Below the pieces are notes generated by a model. That model ran no database searches and was not told where the DNA came from. It worked only from the letters and a program-made list of their open reading frames with translations. The translations under genes and the position numbers were made by a program. This document shows, piece by piece, positions 11,837 through 23,937 of a stretch of 64,000 bases of DNA (position 1 is the stretch's first letter; the number at the start of each line of letters is the position of its first letter). The DNA is from Primulina eburnea (lineage: Eukaryota > Streptophyta > Magnoliopsida > Lamiales > Gesneriaceae), in NCBI RefSeq assembly GCF_022965805.1, contig NW_027331399.1:62001-126000 (forward strand), read 5' to 3'.

Positions 11837-12360
11837 GGATGCCCTGCTTATGTGAAGTAGGTAGTGGGAGATAAATTGGATAGTCGATCCATTTTATGTT
11901 ACTTTGTGGGTTATCCAAGGAATTCAGTTGCATACTATTTCTGTCATCCCCAAGAAACAAAAGTGTTTTTTTCTAGGAATGCGACCTTTTTGGAAAAGGA
12001 ATTTCTATTGGATAGAAAAGGGGAGATAATAGAACTCGAAGAGGTTCGAGAGACACCCACAATTGTAGAACCCATACCCGAAGACCCAAGAGAGGAGATA
12101 CAAGCTCTTAGAAGATCCGAGAGAGTCTCGAGACCACCTATGAGGTATGGTCTGCTTCTTGAAGAGGGCCATGATAAGCCTAACCATGGATGTGATTCAA
12201 GGACCTTCAAGGAAGCGTTATCTGATGCCGATTCATCCAAGTGGCTCGAAGCAATGGAATCTGAGATGAATTCCATGCATTCGAACCAAGTGTGGAATCT
12301 CATGGATCCACCTGAGGGAATTGTTCCCATAGGGTGTAAATGAATTTACATGAGGAAACT
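11837..12360 (+). pseudogene. Element C: integrase C-terminus and RT start, cut by element D
   Basis: After a short damaged spacer the frame reads KLDSRSILCYFVGYPRNSVAYYF and TKVFFSRNATFLEKEF, the C-terminal part of copia integrase. A linker (LRRSERVSRPPMRYG) leads to the RT start, TFKEALSDADSSKWLEAMESEMNSMHSNQVWNL and GIVPIGCK. TGA at 12341-12343 replaces the Trp expected after GCK; reading then goes IYMRK to AAACT at 12356-12360, where D is inserted. AAACT recurs at 20505-20509 and RT continues there. Confidence 0.87.
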
Positions 12361-14459
12361 TGTAATGCCCGAGATTTAATCATTATAATCAGACGAGTGA
12401 TTATCGACATGATTGAGGTTATAAGAACTTATATGCCGAGACCGGGCGTCGTCGCATTGTTAGCCAAGAAATTGGGACAGAACCTTCGGCGCTCGAGCGG
12501 CAGAAAGTTACCGCCCGAGCGCCAATGCAATATAAGAGCACCCTTGGGCAGAGAGTCTGGCGCCCAAGCGGTAGTTTTTGACCGCTCGAGCGCCAGTGGT
12601 GGGCAAGATAATCACCCGGACAGTATGTTCGGCGCCCGAGCGGTACATTTCAACCGCTCGAGCGCTACCTAAGAATGCTAAAAGGTAGCCACGTTGTGGT
12701 TACATGCATGGTGAGTGTATATATGTATATATATACACGATTCTTTCCTCAGAATTTAGTAGGAAACGAGAAAAGGGAAGCACGAGAAAGTAGTGAAAAA
12801 TCCTTACGCCTTTTGTGCGAAATCCGCCCGTCTGATTTTGAATCCGACTGCAGTACTATGTTCCTATCAACGACAGCTACAACTGGACGTAAGTTTTGTT
12901 ACGTTTAGACAAGAATTGAAATTATGATATTGTCAGAATTTAATATGATTCAGATATGGTGTTTCTGCTACCGTAGACATCATAGAATCGAAGTCAGATT
13001 GAGAAACAGACTGTTGATACAATTGTTATGATTTTTGAAAGATATTGACTGAGATTCTATACCAGAATTGTGTTAGTATTCAGATTATGAATTGTATTGA
13101 CACAGATTATGAATTCCAGTATTATATTGGTGATGTTCAGATTGACGGGGTTATTCAGACTGTATTGTTATGCCGTAGAAACATCATTTGACTTAGATTG
13201 ATCAGATTCAGATATGATATCGATTAGATTGGGATATTATTGATATGACTCAGATTGTATCTTGTTCAGACATTGATCAGATTTTATACTGAATTGAGTA
13301 TTGATCAGAACAGATTGTATATTGAATTATTCACTGATACAGCGTATTCAATATTGTCATTTCAGATTCGAGATGGACAGAGTTGAATACAGGTCTTCGT
13401 CATCGTCAGACCGGGACGACAAAGGTATAATTCATGTGATATTCGGGAAGCATAACTCAAATTAGATTAATTTGAGTTTCCCACTAAAAATCACATACTA
13501 GATAATTATTTATATTGTTACCTGATTATGCTTTGATTATAGAATTGTATTCAAGCAGGTAAGATAATTGTCATATTCAGTTATGAATATGATTATGCTT
13601 TGTTTACAGATTGTTATTCATTGCATTTAAGATAGGAAAGTCTTGACAGCCATTGTCAGACTTCTAGACGTTCGGTGTATCTCAACTTAGGAGTAGCCAT
13701 TACTCCTATTGCCAGCCGTCGATACAGCTCAGACCGAAGTCTAGGAATAAGACGTACCGTCACCCCGATTGGGAGGGTAGGTGACAGCCATTGACGTCTT
13801 ATTCACACCGGGATCCCTAGAGTTATAGTTGAGTCGAGTCTAGACATGATTTGACTAAAACTGCATGTGTTTATAGATGGGGTTTCATAGACTATGAAAC
13901 CCATTATTATTGCTTTCAGTCATGATAGCATGTGTTTATGATTTAGATTTTATATGCATGCTTATCTGATTTGAGTTGCATGTTTAGTTAGATTAGATTT
14001 CATAGATGATGAACTCTATTACTATTGTTATTTCTTTTATGCATGACAACATGTTTCATGAATTATTATGTGTATATGCATGTTTACCATGTTTTATACT
14101 GGGATTTATTCTCACCGGAGTTATCCGGCTGTTGTCTTGTTTTGTATGTGTGCATAACAACAGGTGGGACAGGATCAGGGTCGAGAAGACGACGAGAGAA
14201 GACGAGTTTAGCATGGTGATTCCGGACTTGGATAGATTTGATTTTAATACTTGAAATTAGTATTTGAACCTTAGATTTAGGTTGTACAGTGTTGTACCTT
14301 TATACTGAAATGTAGTTTTATACAGATATGTATATTATTAGATGCCATTACCTTCCGCATTTATATTTTAAAAAGAAAAATTTTTAGACCCTGTTTATCA
14401 GAACTGATAATTAAATCCCAACGATGATTAAGAAGATGATTAGCGTCCGGGTCCCCACA
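12361..14459 (+). repeat. Element D 5' LTR (2099 bases)
   Basis: Starts TGTAATGCCC, ends GGGTCCCCACA. Three CpG-rich hairpins (12488-12523, 12557-12596, 12631-12666) stand just upstream of a TATA-rich run at 12718-12738. CCGGAGTTATCCGG, a perfect 5-base-pair stem, lies at 14115-14128, followed by the pair CTGTTGT and ACAACAG. The LTR shares its ending and this stem with elements E and N but is a different family. Confidence 0.92.
12718..12738 (+). promoter_or_regulatory. Putative TATA box of element D LTR
   Basis: TATATATGTATATATATACAC lies about 50 bases after the last CpG hairpin and is the only strong TATA-like run in the first third of the LTR. The equivalent in the 3' LTR is at about 18757-18783. 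Transcription starts were not determined. Confidence 0.5.
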
Positions 14460-14464
14460 ACAGG

Positions 14465-14476
14465 TGGTATCAGAGC
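14465..14476 (+). other. Element D primer binding site (Met tRNA type)
   Basis: TGGTATCAGAGC, five bases after the 5' LTR end, is the standard site complementary to the 3' end of initiator Met tRNA. It is intact. Confidence 0.88.
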
Positions 14477-14822
14477 TGATAGTTCCTTTAGACTTAGATT
14501 ATCAGAGCGATAAATCCTTTAGATTGAGATTAATCAGAGTTGATAGATTCTTCAGACTGAGTTAGCAGAGAATGAGCGGGGTAGATTGAATTTTTTGTCC
14601 TTGCATGTGATTGCTAGCATGAGATTTATTTCAGTGTTGACTACATTGTGTGTGCTAGCATGATTTATTGCTTTCCCTATTACATGTTGCTTGTTATCTG
14701 AGTTGTTTGCAGCATGTAATTACTAAGCCTGGATCAGAACCGAGTCTGAATCAGAGGTATATGATCAGAGGAGGGCTGAGACAGATTGTATAGATGGTGT
14801 ACTAATCTGTTTGATATTCAGA

Positions 14823-15723
14823 TATACCGCCTCGAAGAATTTCAGAAAAGGGCAGTACTTCGTCTAAACAGAGAGATGTATCAGAAACTCAGTTAGAAGA
14901 AAAGATGAAGGAATTTGAGTTATGACAGACGCCGGTTCTGAATGGTACCGAGGCATCTGAAGATTGTCAGAACTGGTTTGATGATATAGAAATCTTGTTC
15001 GATTTACTTGACTGTACAGATGAACAGAGGGTTCAAATGGTGCCTTATCAGTTACGAGAAGCCGCCAGGAGTTGGTGGATTACCAGTAGAAGAATGTGGG
15101 CACAGAGAGGTACAGTGATGTCGGGGGAAATATTCAGAACTGAATTCTATTGAAGATTTTTCTCAGCTTTGTACCGAGAGGACAAGAAATTAGAGTTTGA
15201 GAATTTGAGCCAAGGGCAGCTGAATATTGACCAATATATTGCTAAATTCTCTACTCTACTGCATTTTGCTCCTCATTTAGCTGGAAATGATGAAGCTATA
15301 GTAAATCAGTTCATCAGAGGGTTGAATTCAGAGGTAGTTGCATTTATGAATTTGCAGCGACCTTACCATTTTGCTGACATCCTGAGTAGAGCGAAGAGGG
15401 CTGAGGCGAGTCTGATTAGACAATTGACAAGGTTGTGTGTGAAGCCACTTCAGACACAGCAATCCCCTCTTCGATATGATCACGGCAGTACGAGTGGGAA
15501 GCAAGATGTGCTGAAAGCTCGAAAGAAGCCATTCAAGAAGCTAGGAAGCGATTCATCTAGCTCTAGTGTTTCTGGTCCAAGTTATACTGGAGTGTATTGC
15601 AAAAGTTGCGGAGGAAGACATTCCACCGAACAATGCCAGGGAGTAACTGGTAGATGCAATATTTGTGGACAGCCGGGACACTTTGCTAAAGTCTGTCCCC
15701 AGAAGCGTTCTCGAAGATCGTAG
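14823..15723 (+). pseudogene. Element D: gag with two zinc knuckles, start codon lost
   Basis: Where E and N have ATGCCGCC/ATGCCTCC, D has ATACCGCCTCGA, so the start Met is gone. The same frame then runs to 15723 with only two internal TGA codons (near 14924 and 15151). The capsid region shows NWFDDIEILFDLLDCTDEQRV, AARSWWI and FRTEFY, then LSQGQLNIDQYIAKFSTLLHFAPHLAGND and ADILSRAKRAEASLIRQ. It ends in a CxxCxxxHxxxxC motif (CKSCGGRHSTEQC) and a classic knuckle CNICGQPGHFAKVC (15655-15696). TAG closes the frame at 15721-15723. It is far better preserved than the pol that follows. Confidence 0.88.
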
Positions 15724-18391
15724 GGAACAGAGTTCACTTGAAACCACAGATTCAGAATTCACAACAGGTACTAGTCTTTATGATTCTATTGCATATGTAT
15801 TGATATATACTAATGCATTTGTTAAGAATATCTTTGACTGAGTTGCATGGAGATATGCTGTATCTGTTGGGTTTGTATGTACTGTAGTATTGATGTCCTT
15901 GCTTGTTGAGGAAGTGTTGATATCAGAGATTTCTGTATATATTGTATACTACAGTAAGATGAGAATGAAATAGAAATAGCTTATGATGTACTTGTGTTCC
16001 TGATTTGAATGCATTATTGATAAGCATATGCTGAACAAGTACAGAAATATTGTAGAATTTTTCCAGAAATGGTAAGAATCAGACCAGATATGACTGATGA
16101 GTAGAGATTCACAGTAAGGATTCTAGATTTCGAATTCCTTTGATATCTGTGTTGTCTATGACTCGATTAATACAGAAAGGAACAGATAGTATCCTTATGT
16201 ATTCAGTAGATCTACTGAAATCGAGCGTAGCATTGGCAGATTTGCCAGAAATGTACGAGTTGGCAGACATTAGCCTAGATAAGATTTCAGATTATCAGAA
16301 AGATAGATTGCAGAATTGAATTAAGATCAGATATTGATTGTATGGTAGATTCAGTACAGAATGATATTGAATATCAAGAATGATACAGAACGAATTGAAC
16401 GATTTGAAAGATTAACAGCAGAATACTGACCAGGAGTTACATCTGATTTAGTGTTTCTCTTTGGCATGTGTCAGTATCTTCAGAGATGTTTTGATAACTC
16501 TAGGCTTGTTATATCTATGAAATTGTGATATAATTGCAGCATTTGATTGATTAAATCAAATATCTGAAGATTGTATTGAATATTCTGAGAACTGTAATGA
16601 TTATATACAGAAATTATTCAGATAAGAATCTTGCTTGAAACAGATTGTATTCAGAGTATGCGATATCTGAAGTTAGTATACAGATTGATTTCGTTACAGT
16701 TGAGATTGCAATCAGTGACTGATAAGATACCGATATCAGAAAGACCAGAAAGTTCAGAAATGTCAGAATTGTCAGATATATATATTTTGTCTGATTTGGC
16801 AGATTATTTTATTCGACTGTTGCTTTATATCTGCTGAGTATTATTATTGCTCTAAATCAGTATTTGAGACATCTTATATTGTTTCGGGGAGCCTATTTTA
16901 TTTGCAGATGAGATATTTTATATTGTTTTGGGGGAGCATATTTTATTTGCAGATGAGATATAACAGTTGATCAGAATGACATGAAGATATTTATCAGAAA
17001 TCCTTGTGTTATGAGTTCACTGAACTCACTAGATCGGTATAGGATATTGATATTTCGTGTCTGAATTGATATTACTGTTGTTTTGGATCCGTATATGCTA
17101 CAGATTAGTGTGAACGAGAGAGAGAATATACAGTTTCAACCGAATCAGAGTTGAATTCAAGAGTTACAGTAATTCAAGAATGTGATCAGAATATTCAGAA
17201 CTTGATGGTAATGACCAGAATAGGGTATCTATCAGAGTAACAGATATGTGATACTGTGTTTTGTATGAGACTGATTATCTTGTGATGTCAGATGTGTCAG
17301 AATTGTACAGCAAAGCTTGATATCGATAGTCAGAGCCGAATACCAGGTAGGTATATTTTATTTTATTTATGTTATTAACTGATTGTTTGTGCCGAATAGT
17401 TCGAATCAGATATCACAGATAGTGTCAGACATGCACGTTAGTGGATTCAGTTGTTATTCGGATAACAGACAGTTTGGATATAAACAGATTAAATCAGTTA
17501 GAATAGAATTGGTACGGAAATGTTGGCAAAAATCATACTGATATGTTTGAATCGCTAACAGAAAAGACAGAAAGATAAATATCAAAACATTATTATAGAA
17601 TTTGTATATTTCTAAATAGAAATGGGAGTGCATTTCTATGGTTGTTGTAATGAAATTACCGCCATTTACTTCAGATGGTAAGATAATATGATTATGATTG
17701 ACAGATTGATCAATCTATATCTATTAGTTTGTACCAGATAACGTACAAACAAAACCAGATGACACAGATTGATGTCAGAGGAATGATCAGAATCAACAGA
17801 ATGTTGAGATAGAGTATATCAGAATGTGATTTTCTGGTTGATTTTGTACTCGTGACAGAGTATATCATGAGTTTCTTCTCAGACTATGTTACAAATTGGC
17901 AAACAGTCAGAATATATTTTATCCAGATATTGGAGGATTTTGGTAGAATTATAGAGTGCTAGATGTTGGCACTAATTGATATGACTTATTATCACTGCGT
18001 GACAATACCTATCAGCCTACCAGATGGGTAATGAGATAGTTAGAGTCAGGACCGTATACAGTGAATACTACCGATTTCTATTGCTCTTGAAGAAATTCGA
18101 AGGAAGATAAAGATAGTTCAGAAAGAACAGATGTCATAAACCAACGTCGGATGATGACGATTGGTATTTAAAGATAAAGATTGAGTATATCCTGGACCGG
18201 GATAAACAGATTTGATAACAACTGATAGTAGTGATTTGCTATGAGCTGTGGTTTAGTATATACAGATGTTGTATAGCCAGTATGGTGAGATTGAGATTTC
18301 AGAACCGATTCATTGAGATGAATTCTGCTTTGAACTCTGTATACATTTCTTCTGAATCGATTGTTGCGAGTTCGGGGACGAACTCAGATCT
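15724..18391 (+). pseudogene. Element D: pol relic without reading frame
   Basis: This interval aligns only in patches with the pol of E and N. The clearest is at about 16079-16270, matching the protease-RT linker of E (RPDMTDE, then YSVDLLKS and ALADLP). A weaker patch near 16500-16620 resembles the end of RT. No frame of useful length survives in any phase; stops and indels are dense, and the RT active site and integrase motifs are not found. The last bases before the polypurine tract (GAGTTCGGGGACGAACTC, 18368-18385) match the end of E's coding region. Confidence 0.8.
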
Positions 18392-18405
18392 AAGAGGGGG
18401 ATAAA
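18392..18405 (+). other. Element D polypurine tract
   Basis: AAGAGGGGGATAAA directly before the 3' LTR. Intact and expected to prime plus-strand synthesis. Confidence 0.82.
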
Positions 18406-20504
18406 TGTAATGCCCGAGATTTAATCATTATAATCAGACGAGTGATTATTGACATGATTGAGGTTATAAGAACTTATATGCCGAGACCGGGCGTCGTCGC
18501 ATTGTTAGCCAAGAAATTGGGACAGAACCTTCGGCGCAAGAGCGGCAGAAAGTTACCGCCCGAGCGCCAATGCAATATAAGAGCACCCTTGGGCAGAGAG
18601 TCTGGCGCCCGAGCGGTAGTTTTTGATCGCTCGAGCGCCAGTGGTGGGCAAGATAATCACCCGGACAGTATGTTCGGCGCCCGAGCGGTACATTTCAACC
18701 GCTCGAGCGCCACCTAAGAATGGTAAAAGGTAGCCACGTTGTGGTTACATGCATGGTGAGTGTATATATATATATATATACACGATTCTTTCCTCAGAAT
18801 TTAGTAGGAAACGAGAAAAGGGAAGCACGAGAAAGTAGTGAAAAATCCTTACGCCTTTTGTGCGAAATCCGCCCGTCTGATTTTGAATCCGACTGCAGTA
18901 CTGTGTTCCTATCAACGACAGCTACAACTGGACGTAAGTTTTGTTACGTTTAGACAAGAATTGAAATTATGATATTGTCAGAATTTAATATGATTCAGAT
19001 ATGGTGTTTCTGCTACCGTAGACATCATAGAATCGAAGTCAGATTGAGAAACAGACTGTTTATACAATTGTTATGATTTTTGAAAGATATTGACTGAGAT
19101 TCTATACCAGAATTGTGTTAGTATTCAGATTATGAATTGTATTGACACAGATTATGAATTCCAGTATTATATTGGTGATGTTCAGATTGACGGGGTTATT
19201 CAGACTGTATTGTTATGCCGTAGAAACATCAGTTGACTTAGATTGATCAGATTCAGATATGATATCGATTAGATTGGGATATTATTGATATGACTCAGAT
19301 TGTATCTTGTTCAGACATTGATCAGATTTTATACTGAATTGAGTATTGATCAGAACAGATTGTATATGGAATTATTCACTGATACAACATATTCAATATT
19401 GTCATTTCAAATTCGAGATGGACAGAGTTGAATACAGGTCTTCGTCATCGTCAGACCGGGACGACAAAGGTATAATTCATGTGATATTCGGGAAGCATAA
19501 CTCAAATTAGATTAATTTGAGTTTCCCACTAAAAATCACATACTAGATAATTATTTATATTGTTACCTGATTATGCTTTGATTATAGAATTGTATTCAAG
19601 CAGGTAAGATAATTGTGATATTCAGTTATGAATATGATTATGCTTTGTTTACAGATTGTTATTCATTGCATTTAAGATAGGAAAGTCTTGACAGCCATTG
19701 TCAGAATTCTAGACGTTCGGTGTATCTCAACTTAGGAGTAGCCATTACTCCTATTGCCAGCCCTCGATACAGCTCAGACCGAAGTCTAGGAATAAGACGT
19801 ACCGTCACCCCGATTGGGAGGGTAGGTGACAGCCATTGACGTCTTATTCACACCGGGATCCCTAGAGTTATAGTTGAGTCGAGTCTAGACATGATTTGAC
19901 TAGAACTGCATGTGTTTATAGATGGGGTTTCATAGACTATGAAACCCATTATTATTGCTTTCAGTCATGATAGCATGTGTTTATGATTTAGATTTTATAT
20001 GCATGCTTATCTGATTTGAGTTGCATGTTTAGTTAGATTAGATTTCATAGATGATGAACTCTATTACTATTGTTATTGCTTTTATGCATGACAGCATGTT
20101 TCATGAATTATTATGTGTATATGCATGTTTACCATGTTTTATACTGGGATTTATTCTCACCGGAGTTATCCGGCTGTTGTCTTGTTTTGTATGTGTGCAT
20201 AACAACAGGTGGGACAGGATCAAGGTCGAGAAGACGACGAGAGAAGACGAGTTTAGCGTGGTGATTCCGGACTTGGATAGATTTGATTTTAATACTTGAA
20301 ATTAGTATTTGAACCTTAGATTTAGGTTGTACAGTGTTGTACCTTTATACTGAAATGTAGTTTTATACAGATATGTATATTATTAGATGCCATTACCTTC
20401 CGCATTTATATTTTAAAAAGAAAAATTTTTAGACCCTGTTTATCAGAACTGATAATTAAATCCCAACGATGATTAAGAAGATGATTAGCGTCCGGGTCCC
20501 CACA
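18406..20504 (+). repeat. Element D 3' LTR (2099 bases)
   Basis: Same length and termini as the 5' copy, about 99% identical by eye. The CpG hairpins recur at about 18533-18711 and the CCGGAGTTATCCGG stem at 20160-20173. It is followed directly by the AAACT duplication and the resumed RT of element C. Confidence 0.92.
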
Positions 20505-21910
20505 AAACTTGGGGCGGATGGGAAGGTATTGACCTTCAAAGCGCGATTGGTGGCAAAAGGATATACTCAAAGACAAGGAGTTGACTTTGAGGAAACCTTT
20601 CTCCAGTTGCAATGTTCAAGTCCATAAGGATATTGATGGCCATAGCTGCATGGCATGACTATGAGATATGGCAGATGGATGTCAAGACAACCTTTCTTAA
20701 TGGGGATATTAAGGAAGAGATTTACATGTCTCAACCGGAAGGGTTTACATCTGTCGGAAGTGAGTATATGGTATACAAACTTTAGAGATCTATTTATGGT
20801 CTAAAACAGGCATCTAGGAGTTGGAACCTCAGATTCGACAGTACAATCAAATAGTTTTGTTTTACTAAGAATCCTGTGGAACCCTGTGTATATAAGAAGG
20901 TCAGTGGGAGTGCTGTGACATTCCTGGTGCTTTATGTTGATGACATTCTACTCATTGGAAATGATGTAGGAATGTTGCAATCAACTAAAATATGGTTAGC
21001 AAGTAAGTTCTCGATGCAGGACTTGGGTGAAGCATCTTTTGTATTGGGAATACTGATCTATAGAGATAGATCAAGAAGATTGCTTGGTCTCACCCAGTCC
21101 ACATACATTTATACCATCGTGAAACGGTTCTCGATGGATGAGTCCAAGAGAGGACATCTGCCAATGTGTCATGGCGTGTCCCTATCCAAGTCTATGTCTC
21201 CCAAGACTGATGCAGAGATAGCAGCGATGACAAGCATTCCTTATGCATCTGCGATTGGTAGCATCATGTATGGGATGATATCTACACGTCCTGACGTGGC
21301 TTTCACACTAAGTGTAGTGAGTAATCGAACCCTGGTCTTCCACATTGGAAAGCTGTGAAAGACATCCTCAAGTATTTGAGAAGGACCAATAAATTGTTCT
21401 TGGTTTATGAGGGTGGAGAACTGAAATTGGAAGGCTATATCGACTCTAGATTCCAAAGCGATATCGATGACTCGAAGTCAACCTCTGGATTCATATTCAT
21501 GCTCAATGGTGCTGCTGTCTCTTGGAACAGTTCCAAACAAGACAGTACAGCGGATTCTGCCACTGAGGCAGAATACATTGTTGCATCAACTGCAGCAAAG
21601 GAGGCTGTTTGGATAAGGAATTTTGTCCAAGAGTTGGGCGTCATTTCCAATAGAGTTGCTCCTGTCCCGGTGTTTTATGACAACACGGGAGCCATTGCTC
21701 AAGAAAAGGAGCCAAGGTCTCATTAGAAGTCCAAACATGTATTGATAAAGTACCACATCCTCTGAGAGATTGTGGAAAGAGGAGATGTCTCGATTGACAA
21801 AGTCGGCTTCGCAGATAATGTTGCTGATCCGCTAACTAAGCCTTTACCTGGATCATTATTCGAGAAGCATCGCGAATTGATGGGTTTGAAGCATATGGGT
21901 AGTTGGCTCT
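20505..21910 (+). pseudogene. Element C: reverse transcriptase and RNase H (second half, broken)
   Basis: Directly after D, reading resumes as LGADGKVLTFKARLVAKGYTQRQGVDFEETF (20508-20600), completing the Trp-Ile-Lys start before D. A frameshift follows. Later blocks are YEIWQMDVKT, SQPEGF and SIYGLKQASRSWN, then the catalytic YVDD at 20933-20944 in LVLYVDDILLIGND. LGEASFVLGI, SIPYASAIGSIMY and RPDVAF close RT. RNase H (from about 21355) shows GYIDSRFQSDIDDSKSTSGF, SATEAEYIVAS, VFYDNTGAIA and the tail FADNVADPLTKPL. Stops lie at 21356-21358 and 21724-21726. The catalytic motif is intact but the frame is not. Confidence 0.88.
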
Positions 21911-21926
21911 AGTGCAAGTGGGAGAT
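21911..21926 (+). other. Element C polypurine tract
   Basis: AGTGCAAGTGGGAGAT immediately precedes the 3' LTR. A CAAGTGGGAGATTG junction is characteristic of plant copia elements. Confidence 0.85.
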
Positions 21927-23932
21927 TGTTAGAGTACGTGCACGTCGAGCCAGGTGTTGGCCGAGTGTTCACAATGAAACTCTATGTATAAACAGTCTTT
22001 ATTTTAATAATATTTGAAATTATTGTCTTGGCACTTCTTTATCTGTATACCCATGCTATTTGCATAGATAAAGTCCTTGAATATACAAATAGTAGAAAGA
22101 ATATGAGATGCTCATATGATGAGTATCATGAAACTCATATTTGCAATACTGTATATTCTAAACAGTTTCTAGTCGATTCAGCCGCCGCTAAGAAGGATAT
22201 AGGCCGCTCGAGTTTGAGACTAGTATCTGCGATGTGAGTACCATGTTTCATTGGTAGGGGACATTGTGATTTCCGAGCATGCAGATAGGTGCTCCTTGTA
22301 GAGTGCATTGAACAACCCTCCATAAAGGACTTTCCAAGTGGTTCTCACTTATCGAGTGGAAACGTCCTAGTTTATGGTTGTGCACCATTAGTCCTTATGA
22401 CCCGGGACAACATTGAGACTCTATGTGCTAGCATTACACTTTGACTTGTTTACCGAGTCTCATGGGGTTATCAGGTGGCAAGGTTGGGTGATTTGTCGAA
22501 ACATATAGGAGTCGATGCATTGTAGTCGGGGATTCCCCGCTTACCTTCGGGTATGGATATCCTATGTGATCTCATGTGTATGTAGTTTGAAATCTCTTAT
22601 CAGAGTATGGTGGTAATTAAGAAAGGGGTTTCTTAGATTACACCATCGATGCAACTACGACATGACAAATAGTATCGATTGATTGACAACTCTCGATATA
22701 CCAATGGTTGTCGAATCAGTCGGGATATATTTTGAATGGACCGTACTGTACGCTAACCATAATTGAATGGTTCTTGCAGGCACTATCATTCGATACCTAG
22801 GGAATCATGTAAGCGATGCTGCTAGGCATTTAACATGATTGGTTGGGTACTATCAGACTTGAGTTCTGACGTTCTTATTATCAAGGAGTTGATAATTAAG
22901 AATAGAGCAATTGGGGTATGCTTGTATAAGGACATGTTTAGTCTGAATCAAATGGAGATGTGAACCCACGGCTAGTTGTATCAATGAACCATTGAGGGCC
23001 ACACAAGTACTTGCTTTCTAGATCTCGTTGAGAAGTAAAATAGTTCAATGTGTTGAACGACTTATAAATGAGTTTATAAGCGTAAGCAAAAATAGAAGTA
23101 TGACTTCTATGAGGGACATGTAATTTTTAATTTATGAATGTGTTCCAAAATTAAAAGTTGGCCAAATAAATAATGTATTTGAAAATTATTATAGACTAAA
23201 TTAAATTAATTCAAGTGTTGAATTAATTAAACACTAGTGGGTCTAGTAGAGTCCAAATAATTAAATACATTGGGTCTTATATAGCCCAATTGAAATAATT
23301 ATTTATACTAGTGGGCTTGAGTAAATTCAAGTAAAATTTAAATGGTCTCAAATGTGTTTGGGACATTTAAATAAAAGTCCATGGGCCTTGTAATTGTTAC
23401 AAGCCCACTCAAATTGCATGCTTGGGAGGTGAAGAGTTGGGGAATACTTTTTCATTAAAAATTGCTTAGCATGCAAAAAGTGACTTTAACTTTTTACAAC
23501 ACCAAGAAAACTTATTCTCCTCCCTTGATTGAAGCACTTGGACGAAACATTGCTTGTACATTCCCTTCAATTTTGTCTTCTTCAATTGTTGAGGAAAACA
23601 CTCTCTTCTCAAAAGAAAAATCCTTTTATTTTTATAGTGCAAAATAAGAGGGGATCTACCTAGTTGGTGGTGGGCCTAATTTTTGAACAAGGAGTGTTGG
23701 AAGGGAGGCTTGTAGCTTGTCATCCTTGAAGAGCTTAGTTGTTTATCAACTAAGTTGGAGCCGAATATCAATCTCAAGAGATTGATTGGTATATTTTTCT
23801 TAAAACCCTATGTATGACATATTGTGTTTTGTATTTGCTACACATCTTAGTAAAGGTGCTCGATTTTTCTTCTTGAAAAATAATTTTTGAACTTCCGCTG
23901 CGTATTCGAACATCTTAATCGATCCTCTTTCA
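21927..23932 (+). repeat. Element C 3' LTR (2006 bases)
   Basis: Pairs with 6078-8128; same TGTTAGAG start and CTCTTTCA end. It is 45 bases shorter, mostly from indels around 23180-23270. GGGAG (23933-23937) follows and element B's integrase continues. Confidence 0.9.
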
Positions 23933-23937
23933 GGGAG

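Larger units (their letters stand above)
12361..20504 (+). mobile_element. Ty3/gypsy element D, young but non-coding in pol
   Basis: A complete LTR retrotransposon with two LTRs of exactly 2099 bases, a Met-tRNA primer site, gag-related and decayed pol sequence and a polypurine tract, flanked by AAACT (12356-12360, 20505-20509). By eye the LTRs differ at roughly 25 positions (about 1%), so insertion is recent. Yet the interior (about 3.9 kb against 4.8 kb in related element E) has no usable pol frame and its gag lacks a start codon. It must have been copied in an already defective state using proteins from elsewhere. Confidence 0.92.
6078..23932 (+). mobile_element. Ty1/copia element C, nearly full length, carrying nested element D
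   Basis: A copia element with LTRs at 6078-8128 and 21927-23932, a Met-type primer site, gag, protease, integrase, RT and RNase H in copia order, and a polypurine tract. The perfect 5-base duplication GGGAG (6073-6077, 23933-23937) proves insertion as a unit. Element D interrupts its RT at 12361-20504. Without D and its AAACT duplication, C is about 9.7 kb. The two LTRs differ by several indels, so C is older than D. All coding blocks carry stops or frameshifts, so it is now inactive. Confidence 0.92.

Noticed and set aside
22028..22323. Frames in both LTRs of element C (also 6287-6475)
   Set aside because: Duplicated LTR sequence; no protein similarity seen and other strand frames overlap.
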